Positions 48,826 through 58,785 of a stretch of 64,000 nucleotides of DNA are shown here, piece after piece (position 1 is the first letter of the stretch; each line of letters starts with the position of its first letter). The translations under genes were made by a program, and so were the position numbers. Location: positions 206,818 to 270,817 of the forward strand of contig JAFZKB010000027.1 of the NCBI GenBank assembly GCA_017551865.1. The letters are read 5' to 3'. Under the pieces are notes generated by a model. It saw only the letters and a program-made list of their open reading frames with translations, did not search any database and was not told the origin of the DNA. This stretch comes from Clostridiales bacterium (GTDB lineage Bacteria; Bacillota; Clostridia; Saccharofermentanales; Saccharofermentanaceae).

Positions 48826-51153
48826 TCAGTTTTCCTCTTCTTCCTTCTTTCTTACAACTACTGTGAAGGAAGCTGCAGATACTGCCAGGAAGAACAATCC
48901 TGCGAGCATCTTGACTGCGGAACCAGTATCACCGGTCTTCGGTACACGGGAAGCTCCGAGTACTTCGGATTCCTGCGGCGGGATCGGAGTCTCCGTAGGT
49001 GTCGGAGTATCCGTCGGTGTAGGTGTTGCCGTAGGTGTGTTCGTCGGTGTCGGCGTTACGGTCGGCGTCGGCGAAGGTGTAGGTGTTACTGTCGGTGCAA
49101 CTGTCGGAGTCGGCAAAGGTGTCGGTGTCGGCAGTGGCGTCGGAGTCGGCAGAGGTGTCGGTGTCGGAGTGTTCGTCGGCGTCGGCAGCGGTGCCGGGGT
49201 TTCCGTAGGTGTCGGTGTCTCAGTCGGAGTCGCTGTTGGCGTCTCAGTCGGAGTCGGTGTTTCCGTCGGAGTTGCAGTAGGCGTCTCGGTCGGAGTCGGT
49301 GTCTCCGTCGGAGTCGGCGTAGGCGTCTCGGTCGGAGTCGGTGTCTCCGTCGGAGTCGGCGTAGGCGTCTCGGTCGGAGTCGGTGTCTCCGTCGGAGTCG
49401 GCGTAGGCGTCTCGGTCGGAGTCGGTGTTTCCGTCGGAGTCGGTGTAGGCGTCTCTGTCGGAGTTGGTGTCGGCGTTTCCGTCGGCGTCGGTGTAGGCGT
49501 CTCTGTCGGAGTTGGCGTCGGCGTAGGTGACGGTGACGGTGTCGGCGACGGATTAGGTGTCGGTGTCGGCAACGGCGTCGGCGTCGGAAGCGGTGTCGGT
49601 GTCGGCAGCGGAGTCGGCGTAGGTGTCGGTGTGCTGGTCGGCGTCGGCGTGTTCGTCGGAGTCGGCGTAGGCGTCTCTGTCGGAGTTGGTGTCGGCGTAT
49701 TCGTCGGAGTCGGCGTAGGCGTCGGAGACGGAGACGGTGTCGGCGACGGAACAGGTGTCGGTGTCGGCAGCGGAGTCGGAGTCGGCAGAGGTGTTGGCGT
49801 CGGCAACGGTGTAGGTGTTGGCGTCGGCGTAGGCGTCGGGGTCGGCGTGTTCGTCGGCGTAGGTGTTGGTGTATTTGTCGGTGTCGGCGTCGGCGTGTCA
49901 GTCGGCGTCGGTGTAGGTGTATTTGTCGGAGTAGGTGTGTTCGTCGGCGTAGGTGTCGCTGTCGGAGTAGCCGTCGGCGTGTTTGTCGGGGTCGGCGTAT
50001 TCGTCGGAGTCGGCGTGTTCGTCGGCGTAGGAGTTGCCGTTGGTGTAGGTGTATTCGTCGGAGTCGGCGTATTTGTCGGCGTCGGTGTATTTGTAGGTGT
50101 AGGTGTGTTCGTCGGTGTCGGTGTATTTGTCGGCGTCGGAGACGGAGTCGGTGTCGGCGTCGGGAACTTTACTCTGTTAGATACCGAGTGGAACTCAGAA
50201 GTGGTGAACATGGATGCGCAGATGATCGCACCGTTGGAGTTACCACCAAGCTTCTTGATGTAAGCATTCGGAGCAAGAACTGCACCATGGAGTGCGTGGT
50301 TGTCCGGCATATAGATGCTCTTTGCTTCAGCGAAGTTCCATACAACTCTTGCGTCACGTGTGTCGCCGCCGTCGTTCGGAGTACTTGCACTGTTAAAAGA
50401 ACCATACATCAGCTGCGGGAAGTAGTTCACGGAATCGCCGCGAACGTTGATGATGACATCGATTCCTTCCGGGATATAAAGCTTGTTTGTGCCTTCCGGA
50501 AGATTAAAGATGAGCACGTCGTTTTCGGAGTTGAAACCCTGCGGAGCCTTAGCTTCTACTTCAAGCCATCCGCCGCCGCCCTTCTTTGTGACGATCGCGT
50601 TAGAACTCTTCTGAGCTGTGGAATTTGCACTGTTTGCACGGGAAACCATTGCGGACTTTCTGTCAGCAAAGTTGATCGATACTCCCTCAACAACGTGGTA
50701 GGAGTTGTTGGAGAAAGAGAAATTCGTGCTGTGGATCTTCGAAGCGGAGGAAACTTCAAGGTTACCACGAAGTGTGTAAAGTGCACTAAAGTTCAGATCA
50801 CCACCGACTACCAGCTGGGACAGTCCGCGCTCACCTGGAGCTGTATTGTCTCCTGCGAAGGAGTAGTCACTTAATGTGGCGTTTCCGCCAATGGCCATTG
50901 CGCCGTTGGAGTGATGTCCTTGACCACTACCTACTTCGAAATCGCCAAAGCAGAAAATTGCATAGTTAAAAGGATTTTGTGGATTAACACCTGAACCGCT
51001 TTCGTAAGATAGATGATTATTCGCTGTACCGAATGGCAAAGCTGCGATTCCTTGTGTTCCCAGGAAAGCTAGAACCAATGTGCAAGAAAGAGTTCTCGCC
51101 CATCGGCCGAAACGATGACCTTTCGTCACCTGATGTGTCTTGTCTTCTGTCAT
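48826..51153 (-). CDS. Choice-of-anchor-A surface protein with Pro/Thr stalk and VPKTG sorting signal
   Basis: 775 aa from the ATG at 51151-51153 (GGAGGG 5 nt upstream). Signal peptide with a long basic n-region (about 1-42). A choice-of-anchor-A domain (about 55-325: [31 protein letters not shown] ... [12 protein letters not shown]) is followed by a Pro-Thr-x stalk of about 400 residues (330-725). VPKTG (737-741), a hydrophobic helix and RKK-EEEE tail form a sortase signal with V in place of L. Probably displayed on the cell wall as an adhesin or matrix protein. No sortase gene is in the window. Confidence 0.88.
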   Translation of the reverse strand: MTEDKTHQVTKGHRFGRWARTLSCTLVLAFLGTQGIAALPFGTANNHLSYESGSGVNPQNPFNYAIFCFGDFEVGSGQGHHSNGAMAIGGNATLSDYSFAGDNTAPGERGLSQLVVGGDLNFSALYTLRGNLEVSSASKIHSTNFSFSNNSYHVVEGVSINFADRKSAMVSRANSANSTAQKSSNAIVTKKGGGGWLEVEAKAPQGFNSENDVLIFNLPEGTNKLYIPEGIDVIINVRGDSVNYFPQLMYGSFNSASTPNDGGDTRDARVVWNFAEAKSIYMPDNHALHGAVLAPNAYIKKLGGNSNGAIICASMFTTSEFHSVSNRVKFPTPTPTPSPTPTNTPTPTNTPTPTNTPTPTNTPTPTNTPTPTATPTPTNTPTPTNTPTPTNTPTATPTATPTPTNTPTPTNTPTPTPTDTPTPTPTNTPTPTPTNTPTPTPTPTPTPTPLPTPTPLPTPTPLPTPTPVPSPTPSPSPTPTPTPTNTPTPTPTETPTPTPTNTPTPTSTPTPTPTPLPTPTPLPTPTPLPTPTPNPSPTPSPSPTPTPTPTETPTPTPTETPTPTPTETPTPTPTETPTPTETPTPTPTETPTPTETPTPTPTETPTPTETPTPTPTETPTPTETPTATPTETPTPTETPTATPTETPTPTETPAPLPTPTNTPTPTPLPTPTPLPTPTPLPTPTVAPTVTPTPSPTPTVTPTPTNTPTATPTPTDTPTPTETPIPPQESEVLGASRVPKTGDTGSAVKMLAGLFFLAVSAASFTVVVRKKEEEEN
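48985..50165. repeat. Low-complexity Pro/Thr-coding repeat tract
   Basis: About 1.2 kb built from 6-bp Pro-Thr steps. Inside it are near-exact 42-bp tandem copies (about 49281-49450, encoding a 14-residue Glu/Thr/Pro unit) and a larger duplication of about 190-200 bp (two copies of the block with LPTPTP triplets, then SPTPSPSP). The tract is prone to length change and to misassembly. Confidence 0.9.
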
Positions 51154-51191
51154 TTTGACCCTCCGTCGGTTTCCCAATTTGAACATAATTT

Positions 51192-51245
51192 GCCTATATA
51201 TAGGCCCACCGAAATCATAATATAATACCTAGGTTATTTGCTCAA
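51192..51245 (-). promoter_or_regulatory. Promoter and palindrome of the surface-protein gene
   Basis: Minus strand TTGAGC (51240-51245), 17-nt spacer, TATTAT (51217-51222). A perfect 14-bp palindrome GCCTATATATAGGC (51192-51205) lies at about +5 to +18 and could be an operator or a 5' mRNA hairpin. Confidence 0.6.
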
Positions 51246-51294
51246 CAATTTTTGTTTGTGCACATTGTACAAATTTCACAATTTAGACACAATT

Positions 51295-51330
51295 TATAAA
51301 AAAGGCCGTAATAAAATTACGACCTTCTTC
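51295..51330 (-). terminator. Terminator after the zinc-ribbon gene
   Basis: Stem AAGGTCGTAAT / ATTACGGCCTT (one G-U) followed by TTTTTTATAAA on the minus strand. Confidence 0.88.
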
Positions 51331-51352
51331 ACAAATAAATTGTTTTTTACTT

Positions 51353-52453
51353 TTAATGCGTAAGCTTGAAGAACAGGATGATCGCCAAAAGACCAAGACC
51401 GATCGCAGCGAGTACACGGAGAACGGAAACCGGAGCATGTCCACCGACCTTACCGGTCTGTCCGTTTACGACGAACTGATAGACTTTGTCATTAAACTTG
51501 AACGAGGAGATCCATACCGGAACCAGAATATACTTATAAGTAATATTGGTATAGAGTGTGGAGAAATGAAGCGAATCTACGCGGTCGCATCTCCAGTTTC
51601 TACGGATGTACTGATTAATGTTCTGCTGCAGTCTTCTCTTAATGGATTCCTGGGCAATTCCCCAGCCTTCCTTGAGCCCGATGGAATAACGTTCAGCGAT
51701 AAATCCGGCTACCACTTGCGGAGAATATGGAACAAGCTTACTAAAGTCAAACGGCTCACATGCTTTCACTACAGAGTTCTCATTTCTCTTACTGGCCATT
51801 ACGGTCTCATCGTCGATAAATTCCTGATATACACCACTTACCGGACGCCATGTGGTCTCAGTAACGTAGGTATCTCCTCTCTTTACGCGACGGTCAAAAC
51901 CGGCTCTGGCTGTAAAGGAAGAAGTCGTCTGAGAATCATATGTCCAGTACGGAAGATATACGCCCTGGAAAGATTCCGGACGGGCGCTCTTCTTAGCTTT
52001 TGAAGGCGTGAAGAGCTTTCCTTTGATCCAGGAAGTGAAACGCTCGCCGGCCTTCTCTTTGGAGATCGCGAAAGGACAAACCGCACCCGGTGCCATGGAA
52101 TCGGAACTGGAAGCAGGCATTACGCTTGTGGATCCGCAGAACGGGCATACTGCAGCGGTCTCGAGAGCATCGTAGATCGTCTCGGCACCGCACTGCTTAC
52201 AAACGACCGATTTCTTCTGTGCGCCCCACTCAAAACTTGCTGTCTGTGTAGCGGATTCGAAATCGAGTTCAACGATCGCATTATCTGCATCGGCCTTCGG
52301 CAGTTCTGCCTTATAACCGCAGAATTCGCAGAGCATTCCGCCGGATTCCGGGTCAAAAACAACGGTCGCACCACAGTTCGGACACTTTTTATTGGTTACG
52401 TCCTCAGTGATCTCATTTTGGATCTGCTGTCCATTCTCATCAAAATCAGCCAT
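51353..52453 (-). CDS. Double zinc-ribbon membrane protein
   Basis: 366 aa. Two rubredoxin/TFIIB-type zinc ribbons, CPNCG...CEFCG (about 24-46) and CKQCG...CPFCG (about 85-106). A beta-rich region (VYLPYWTYDSQTTSSFTARAG ... TWRPVSGVYQEFIDD) and a C-terminal hydrophobic helix (about 342-362) follow. Similar proteins are widespread in Clostridia and annotated only as TFIIB-type zinc ribbon-containing; they are not transcription factors by any evidence here. GGGAGG precedes the ATG. It stands between the surface-protein and glycogen operons; possible read-through from glycogen genes (29 nt gap after the GH13 stop). Confidence 0.82.
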   Translation of the reverse strand: MADFDENGQQIQNEITEDVTNKKCPNCGATVVFDPESGGMLCEFCGYKAELPKADADNAIVELDFESATQTASFEWGAQKKSVVCKQCGAETIYDALETAAVCPFCGSTSVMPASSSDSMAPGAVCPFAISKEKAGERFTSWIKGKLFTPSKAKKSARPESFQGVYLPYWTYDSQTTSSFTARAGFDRRVKRGDTYVTETTWRPVSGVYQEFIDDETVMASKRNENSVVKACEPFDFSKLVPYSPQVVAGFIAERYSIGLKEGWGIAQESIKRRLQQNINQYIRRNWRCDRVDSLHFSTLYTNITYKYILVPVWISSFKFNDKVYQFVVNGQTGKVGGHAPVSVLRVLAAIGLGLLAIILFFKLTH

Positions 52454-52482
52454 AAATACCTCCCATGCTTCCTTATGATCTG

Positions 52483-54627
52483 TTATTTTGTAATCTGTTC
52501 ATTTATAACGAAAATGCAGGTCGAAAGTGGTGGAACTTCCACTTTTTTATCTTCCCTGTCAGAAGAAATCTGAATTGAAGTCTCACCGTTTCCAGAAAAG
52601 ATATCAGGAATATGTTCTAAAGATGTCACTTTTCCGTTCGCATTTATATCCAGCAACAACCTCATTTTATCACTTCGGTTCGATATTAACAAAATCTTTT
52701 TCGGACTACTGCAGAACCGCCCGAAGTGATCTTTTCCACTTTCATCCAGCGTCCTTTCGAAAATAAGGTCATCTCCTTCTGCATGGACCATGGAGATCTC
52801 TCCACAGCGCAGAACTTCATATTTCCGCCGTAATCCGCTTACCTTCCGGAAAGATTCGAGAAGCTCCTTCTGCCACTTGGTCTCTTTTCCCCATGGATAA
52901 GTTCTTCTGTTGAAAGGATCCCTATACCCTTCCATGCCGATCTCATCGCCGTAATACGTACACGGACAGCCCGGATACATCATCTGGATGGCAAAGGCCA
53001 TCTTCATGAGCGCCGCGCCTCTTCCCTTCATCTCCTCGGAAATCGATAGTTCCTTCTGCTCCGCTCTGTTTCCCGGATCCGGAGAACCGACGAGCATGGT
53101 AATGGCTCTGGGTACATCGTGGCTTCCGATCAGGTTCATCATGCAGTAGAACATCTGATCCGGAAGGTTTTCACGGTACTTTTCCATCGTAAGCGCATAA
53201 GTACGCGCAGAGAACTCGCCCTTTAGGAAAGAAAGGAGCGCTTCCCGGAAAGGATATCCCATGACGGTGTCGTGCGTCCGACCGAAGGCGAAATCTCTGT
53301 AATTTCCATAACTGATCTTCGTGGTCACTTCTTCCCAGACTTCACCTAAGACCAATCCGTCCCCGTCAGAAGCTTTCTTGACGCAGGATCTCATCTCGCG
53401 AAGGAAAGAATCCGGAATTTCATCGGAGACATCAAGGCGTACACCGCTTGCTCCTCCTTTGATCCAGCTGGCCACCACGCCACTTGGACCCAGAATATAG
53501 TCTCTGTAGCTCAGATCATTTTCTTTTGTATTCGGAAGTTCCGGAAAGCCCCACCAGGAATCGTACTGGATCGAGCCGTCTTCTCCCCTTCTAAAGGCAT
53601 ACCAGGAGGAATACTTACTGTCCTTTCCTTCCGAAAAAGCACTGTACGCGCCGGGCTCTTCATATCTTCCGTATTTATTGAAATACCGGCTGTCTGCACC
53701 GGTATGGCTGAATACGCCATCGACGATATAGCGGATCCCGTGCTCTTTCATTACGGAAGAAAAAGTCTTATAGCCCGTTTTCCCGCCAAGGAGCGGATCT
53801 ACATTCAGATAATCCGCCGTGTCATAGCGGTGGTTCGATCTCGCTTCACAGATCGGATTCATATATAAAACATCTATATTTAAAGAAGATAGATAATCTG
53901 CCTTCTCGGCAATGCCGCGTAGAGTCCCGCCGTAAAAGTCACAGGCCAGATAGCCTGTTTCCGGCTTTCCTTCGATATCGACATCTTCGTCCCAGTCCTC
54001 GTGAAGGACACGCTCCGGGCGCTCCTTTTCAGATCTTTTCATAAGGTCGAAGGAATAATCGGATCCCCGGAAGAAACGGTCCGGGAAGATCTGGTACATC
54101 ACTGCGCCCTTCATCCAGTCCGGGGTAACGAAGTCTTCCTCATAGACCGTGATCTGAAAAGCATGTGGGTATTTTTCTTCATGGACACCTACCTTCGGAG
54201 CGGAAAAAGCAAATTTGCCCTTGCCGTTTTCGCCTTCCCAGGAGGCGACATAGTAAAGATAGGTCCTTCCCTCTTCGTAGTTTCTGTATAAAAGATCGTG
54301 GAATTCCGGATCGACGATCGCTTCTATGTCTTCGCTTCTGCTTCTTAAGCAGAACCAGTAAAAGAGAAGTCCCGACTCGGCGGGCATGCGCAGACGGCAG
54401 CTCCATCGGTTCGGGACCTTTTCCTGTTTAGTTAATCTCATCTCGTTATAGGACAGGTCATAAAGACCGTACGTATAACAGAGGACGACCTCATCCACCG
54501 ATACGGAAACATCGATACAAAGATCCACATAGCCGCCTGTTTTCTGTGCACCAAATGGTGTGCGGTATTCCGGGAGTCTGGAACAGTGAACGACGCAGTC
54601 CGTATTCTTGGCGATCCGAGACATCAT
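52483..54627 (-). CDS. GH13 alpha-glucosidase/neopullulanase-type enzyme
   Basis: 714 aa. An N-terminal carbohydrate-binding-like domain (about 1-165) precedes a GH13 barrel starting KGAVMYQIFPDRFFRG, the start typical of the GH13_20 cyclomaltodextrinase/neopullulanase group. Catalytic motifs are GVRLDVSDE (nucleophile Asp), VLGEVWEE (acid/base Glu) and LIGSHDVPR (stabiliser Asp). It has no signal peptide, so it should act on glycogen or maltodextrins inside the cell. Its ATG overlaps the glgA stop (ATGA), tying synthesis and breakdown genes into one operon. Confidence 0.9.
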   Translation of the reverse strand: MMSRIAKNTDCVVHCSRLPEYRTPFGAQKTGGYVDLCIDVSVSVDEVVLCYTYGLYDLSYNEMRLTKQEKVPNRWSCRLRMPAESGLLFYWFCLRSRSEDIEAIVDPEFHDLLYRNYEEGRTYLYYVASWEGENGKGKFAFSAPKVGVHEEKYPHAFQITVYEEDFVTPDWMKGAVMYQIFPDRFFRGSDYSFDLMKRSEKERPERVLHEDWDEDVDIEGKPETGYLACDFYGGTLRGIAEKADYLSSLNIDVLYMNPICEARSNHRYDTADYLNVDPLLGGKTGYKTFSSVMKEHGIRYIVDGVFSHTGADSRYFNKYGRYEEPGAYSAFSEGKDSKYSSWYAFRRGEDGSIQYDSWWGFPELPNTKENDLSYRDYILGPSGVVASWIKGGASGVRLDVSDEIPDSFLREMRSCVKKASDGDGLVLGEVWEEVTTKISYGNYRDFAFGRTHDTVMGYPFREALLSFLKGEFSARTYALTMEKYRENLPDQMFYCMMNLIGSHDVPRAITMLVGSPDPGNRAEQKELSISEEMKGRGAALMKMAFAIQMMYPGCPCTYYGDEIGMEGYRDPFNRRTYPWGKETKWQKELLESFRKVSGLRRKYEVLRCGEISMVHAEGDDLIFERTLDESGKDHFGRFCSSPKKILLISNRSDKMRLLLDINANGKVTSLEHIPDIFSGNGETSIQISSDREDKKVEVPPLSTCIFVINEQITK

Positions 54628-56369
54628 GACTTCTTGTTATCCCCCGTCTCAGAAGATGTCTTTTTCGGGGCCGGTTTAGATGACTTAGAAGCAGGCTTTG
54701 CCTTCGTGGACTTAGCCGCCGGCTTTTTCTCGGAAGCAGGTTTAGCCGCTTCTTTCTTTTCTGCCGGAGCCTTTTCCGCGGCTTTCTTCGCAGCCGGTTT
54801 CTTCGCGGTCTTCTTGCCAACTTCCTTCTTCGCCGCTTCCTTTTTCTTCGGAGCCGGCATATCGAGGATCTCTTCCGTCAGGTTCTTCTTCGGCGGTTCT
54901 TCCTCTTCTTCAATAGAGATACCGGTAATGAAAGAATAAAGACCGGCGTACTCTTTTGCGGATTTTCTCCAGGAATAATCTGCCTTCATGCCCTCTTCGA
55001 TCAGCTTGTTCCATACCTCCTTGTTGTGGCGGTACAGATCACAGGCATACTTGGTGACGAACAGGAACTCATGTGCGTTGATATTGGCAAACGAGAAGCC
55101 GTTTCCTTCTCCTGTGAACTCGTTATACGGGATAACGGTATCACGGAGACCACCGGTCTCACGAACGATCGGGATCGTACCATAGGTCATGGCAACGAGC
55201 TGGGAAAGTCCGCATGGCTCAAAGAGCGACGGCATCAGGAAGATATCGGAACCGGCATAAAGAGTATGCGCAAGTCCGTTATCGAAGGAAATGCAGGCAC
55301 ACATTTTGCCCGGATTTCTGGCCGCGATATCTGCAAGCGCTCTCTCGTAATAAGCATCACCGGTACCGAGGATCACGATCTGCATGCCATCGTAGAGCAT
55401 CTCTTCTACAACGCGGAGCAGAAGATCAAGACCCTTCTGGTCAACGAGGCGTGAGATCATGGTACAAAGTGGTGCACCGGCATTTACCTCAAGACCCAGC
55501 TGTTCCTGAACGGACTTCTTGTTGATGGCTTTTCCTTCCACGTAGTTCTTGATGGAATACTTCGAAGGGATCATGTTATCCTTCGCCGGATTATACTCAT
55601 CCGCGTTGATACCGTTTAAGATACCGGATACCTTGTAGGCATAGCGCTGAAGCGTATGATTCAGACCCTCACCATAGTAATCCGTCATGATCTCATACGC
55701 ATAAGTAGGAGATACCGTCGTTACGGAGTTACTGTAAACGATACCGGCCTTCATGAAGTTGACGGCGCCGTCCTTGATAGACAGTTCATCCGTGAGGTAC
55801 TCGCTCGGAAGGTCCAGAAGATCCTGAATTACTTCGATGCCGTGGATACCCTGATACTTCAGGTTATGGATCGTATAGACCGTCTTGACGTTGGTGTGAT
55901 ATCCGTTCTTCTTATAATGCGCATCGAGCAGAAGCGGCATCATACCGGACTGCCAGTCGTTACAGTGCAGAACGTCCGGTTCAAATCCCATAAAGTCGCC
56001 CATAAAATCCAGCACAGCTCTCTGGAAGAAGCAGAAACGCTCGATATCGAAAACATACTCGACATAGACCTGGTCGAAGTTAAAGTAGTATTCGTTGTCG
56101 ACGAAGTAGAACTTAACGCCATTTAATGTCAGCGTATAAAGACCGGCATAGAGGGATCTCCAGCCCATCTTGATCATTTTCCAGCCGATAAAGTCGAGAT
56201 TGTGTATCTGCTTTTCCTTTACGCTCTTATAAAGCGGCATGATGACTCTCGCATCACAGTGGTGATGCTGAAGTTCGATGGGCAGTGCGCCTACCACATC
56301 CGCCAGTCCGCCGACTTTCGCAAACGGATAGACCTCCGAGGAAACAAACAGGACCTTCACTTTGTTCAT
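54624..56369 (-). CDS. glgA: Glycogen synthase with basic C-terminal tail
   Basis: 581 aa. GT5 enzyme: KVGGLADVVGALP near the N-terminus (ADP-glucose binding), HCNDWQSGMMP, SRLVDQKGLDLL and the C-terminal LFEPCGLSQLVAMTYGTIPIVRETGGLRDTV. It adds glucose from ADP-glucose to alpha-1,4 chains. A normal GlgA ends near residue 480; here about 100 further residues form a Lys/Ala/Pro/Ser-rich, histone-H1-like tail after an acidic patch. The start overlaps the glgD stop by 4 nt; AAAGGAG precedes it. The tail is translated in frame and not a read-through artefact of a broken stop. Confidence 0.95.
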   Translation of the reverse strand: MNKVKVLFVSSEVYPFAKVGGLADVVGALPIELQHHHCDARVIMPLYKSVKEKQIHNLDFIGWKMIKMGWRSLYAGLYTLTLNGVKFYFVDNEYYFNFDQVYVEYVFDIERFCFFQRAVLDFMGDFMGFEPDVLHCNDWQSGMMPLLLDAHYKKNGYHTNVKTVYTIHNLKYQGIHGIEVIQDLLDLPSEYLTDELSIKDGAVNFMKAGIVYSNSVTTVSPTYAYEIMTDYYGEGLNHTLQRYAYKVSGILNGINADEYNPAKDNMIPSKYSIKNYVEGKAINKKSVQEQLGLEVNAGAPLCTMISRLVDQKGLDLLLRVVEEMLYDGMQIVILGTGDAYYERALADIAARNPGKMCACISFDNGLAHTLYAGSDIFLMPSLFEPCGLSQLVAMTYGTIPIVRETGGLRDTVIPYNEFTGEGNGFSFANINAHEFLFVTKYACDLYRHNKEVWNKLIEEGMKADYSWRKSAKEYAGLYSFITGISIEEEEEPPKKNLTEEILDMPAPKKKEAAKKEVGKKTAKKPAAKKAAEKAPAEKKEAAKPASEKKPAAKSTKAKPASKSSKPAPKKTSSETGDNKKS

Positions 56370-57478
56370 ACGATCGCTCCTTTACCGATCACGACCGGAT
56401 AATCCTTGTGACCTACAAGTTTTATACCCGGGCGGACCACAGAATTCTTATCAAGAATGACATTCTCCAGATAGCAGTTATCGGAAATATGCACATCCTG
56501 CATGATAACACAGTTTTTGATCGTGCAGTTCTTGCTGACAGCAACGCCACGGAAAAGTATCGACTCTGTAACTGTACCGGAGATGCGGCAGCCATCAGAT
56601 ACGATCGCATCGGTGACCTTACAGTCGTCAGAATACAGTGTCGGCGCTTCATCCTTGACCTTCGTAAAGATCGGCATGCCGTTCCAAAACAGCTCGGCAC
56701 GGATCTGGTTATTCAGAAGCATCATGGACGAATTGAAGTAAGACTGTACGTTGTTGATACGGAGCACCAGTCCCTTGTACTCATAAGCATGTACACGGAG
56801 GGTGTCATATTTCTTTACGAAAGAGTGGATACCTACATGGTTCGTACCACGTGCCATCATCTCTGCGATCAGATCGATCAGGAGCTCACGGCGCATAACG
56901 ATGATACCCATGCTGCTCTTGGTAAAAGAACTTTTCTCCGGATTAAAGAGCATATCCTTTACCCAGCCTCTTCTATCCACTTCAAGGATATAGTTCGGTC
57001 CGCCGAACTTCGTGCCGTCACGGTTATACATGACAGAGATGTCTGCACCACTGGCTTTAAAATCTTCAACGAAATCCGTGAATGTAGTATTCAGGATCAC
57101 ATTACTTGCGGCCATGATCACGTAGGATGCCTTACTGGATCTTACGAAATCGAGAAGGCCGGCCATCTCCTCATCACCCTGTACCGAGGTCGCTTCGGAG
57201 TTTACGTACGGCGGCAGGATATGAAGTCCGCCGGAATTCTTTCTGTCGAGATCCCAGGAAGAACCGGTTCCCAGATGGTCCATCAGGGACTTATACTTCG
57301 TGTAGGTGTGGATACCGATATTCTTAATACCGGAGTTCACCATATTCGAAAGCATATAGTCGATGATTCTGTATCTTCCGCCGAACGGGATCGCGGACAG
57401 AGCTCTCGGCTTGGAAAGCTCACCAAGCGTTATCTTTTTGTTATCACCAAGGATCAAACCCATTGCATCAATAAACAT
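56366..57478 (-). CDS. glgD: GlgD, regulatory subunit of ADP-glucose pyrophosphorylase
   Basis: 370 aa nucleotidyl-transferase-like domain with a C-terminal left-handed beta-helix (from about 275). It has the GlgD pattern: LSKPRALSAIPFGGRYRIIDYMLSNMVNSGI, but the N-terminal GxGxRL loop of GlgC is absent (LILGDNKKITLG). In Firmicutes GlgD partners GlgC and stimulates ADP-glucose formation. It is 22 nt after glgC; GGGAGG precedes the ATG. Confidence 0.94.
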   Translation of the reverse strand: MFIDAMGLILGDNKKITLGELSKPRALSAIPFGGRYRIIDYMLSNMVNSGIKNIGIHTYTKYKSLMDHLGTGSSWDLDRKNSGGLHILPPYVNSEATSVQGDEEMAGLLDFVRSSKASYVIMAASNVILNTTFTDFVEDFKASGADISVMYNRDGTKFGGPNYILEVDRRGWVKDMLFNPEKSSFTKSSMGIIVMRRELLIDLIAEMMARGTNHVGIHSFVKKYDTLRVHAYEYKGLVLRINNVQSYFNSSMMLLNNQIRAELFWNGMPIFTKVKDEAPTLYSDDCKVTDAIVSDGCRISGTVTESILFRGVAVSKNCTIKNCVIMQDVHISDNCYLENVILDKNSVVRPGIKLVGHKDYPVVIGKGAIV

Positions 57479-57500
57479 TTTTCAATTCCTCCCTACTTCG

Positions 57501-58763
57501 TCATACCCGAAAGACTTCTGCGATCACATTGTCTTTCGCAGATACATTGACATCTTTGTCCACCTGACAATTGGCAGGGATCACGGCGTTGTCCTTGATA
57601 CGGAGACCGCCCTCAATAACGACGATACCTTCCTGACAGATCTTTTCATTCAGATACGGACTCTTGCCGGTCACATCAGATCCGGCTCTGACGTTCTCAC
57701 CGATGATCGTGCCGGAAGCAACGATACAGCGGTTCAGATGGGCACCGGCTTTGACCGTAACGCCCGGGAAGAGAACGCAGTCTTTTACGTACGCCCCCTT
57801 CTCCACAGTAACGGAGTTGGAAAGAACGGAATGAAGTACCGATCCGAAGATCTGGCAGCCATCTGTCAGAGCGGAGCCGCGGACTTCTGCACTGTCTCCA
57901 AGGAACTGGGACGGCTTGACCGGGTTTCTGCTATAGACTCTCCAGGAACGGTCGATGAGATTGATCTCATGCGGACGGTCCAGGATATCCATGTTCGATT
58001 CCCACAGGGAAGAGATCGTTCCTACATCCTTCCAGTAGCCGGAGAAACGATATGCACAGAGTTTCTTGCCCTGATTCAAAAGAAGCGGCACGATGTTCTT
58101 GCCGAAGTCGTTATTCGATTTCGGATCATCCTCATCCTCCACCAGTGCTTTTCTTAAAACATCCCATGTAAAGATATACACGCCCATGGATGCAAGGTTG
58201 CTCTCCGGCTTGGCCGGCTTTTCGACAAACTCCGTGATGACATCGGAATTCTCTTTGGTATTGAGGATACCAAAACGTGAAGCCTCTTCCCACGGAACTT
58301 CAAGCACCGCGAGAGTCGCATCTGCTTCATTTTCGATATGCTGACGGAGCATCTCGGCGTAGTTCATCTTGTAGATGTGGTCGCCGGAAAGGATCAGCAC
58401 ATATTTCGGTTCACAATCATCGATAAAGTCACGGTTCTGGTAAATCGCGTTCGCGGTACCCTTATACCAGTCACTCTTTCCCGTCTTCTGGAAAGGAGGA
58501 AGGATAAATGCACCACCGTTATTACGGTCGAGATCCCAAGGATGACCGTTACCGATGTAAGTATTCAGCGCCAGCGGCTGATACTGTGTCAGAACACCAA
58601 CTGTTTCAATTCCTGAGTTTGCGCAATTAGACAGCGGGAAATCGATGATACGATAACGGCTTCCGAATGGAACGGCCGGCTTTGCAATACTCTTTGTCAG
58701 CACGCCCAGTCTGGAACCCTGTCCTCCTGCCAAAATCATTGCGACTACTTGCGCTTTCGCCAT
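57501..58763 (-). CDS. glgC: Glucose-1-phosphate adenylyltransferase (catalytic subunit)
   Basis: 420 aa. The complete nucleotide-binding loop [48 protein letters not shown] and FVEKP with [22 protein letters not shown] are present, followed by the beta-helix regulatory domain. It makes ADP-glucose from glucose-1-P and ATP, the committed step of glycogen synthesis. 22 nt after glgB, with GGAGG upstream. All expected motifs intact. Confidence 0.97.
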   Translation of the reverse strand: MAKAQVVAMILAGGQGSRLGVLTKSIAKPAVPFGSRYRIIDFPLSNCANSGIETVGVLTQYQPLALNTYIGNGHPWDLDRNNGGAFILPPFQKTGKSDWYKGTANAIYQNRDFIDDCEPKYVLILSGDHIYKMNYAEMLRQHIENEADATLAVLEVPWEEASRFGILNTKENSDVITEFVEKPAKPESNLASMGVYIFTWDVLRKALVEDEDDPKSNNDFGKNIVPLLLNQGKKLCAYRFSGYWKDVGTISSLWESNMDILDRPHEINLIDRSWRVYSRNPVKPSQFLGDSAEVRGSALTDGCQIFGSVLHSVLSNSVTVEKGAYVKDCVLFPGVTVKAGAHLNRCIVASGTIIGENVRAGSDVTGKSPYLNEKICQEGIVVIEGGLRIKDNAVIPANCQVDKDVNVSAKDNVIAEVFRV

Positions 58764-58785
58764 AATGAGAACCTCCGTTTAATCT

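Noticed and set aside
48985..50165. Repeat tract considered as a CRISPR array
   Set aside because: No alternation of fixed repeats and unique spacers; the tract is in frame with a signal peptide, head domain and sorting signal.
48743..50263. Long plus-strand frame of Val-Gly repeats (506 codons)
   Set aside because: It is the complement of the Pro/Thr stalk of the minus-strand surface protein; repeats of ACX-CCX necessarily open Gly-Val frames on the other strand. No ribosome site or domain.
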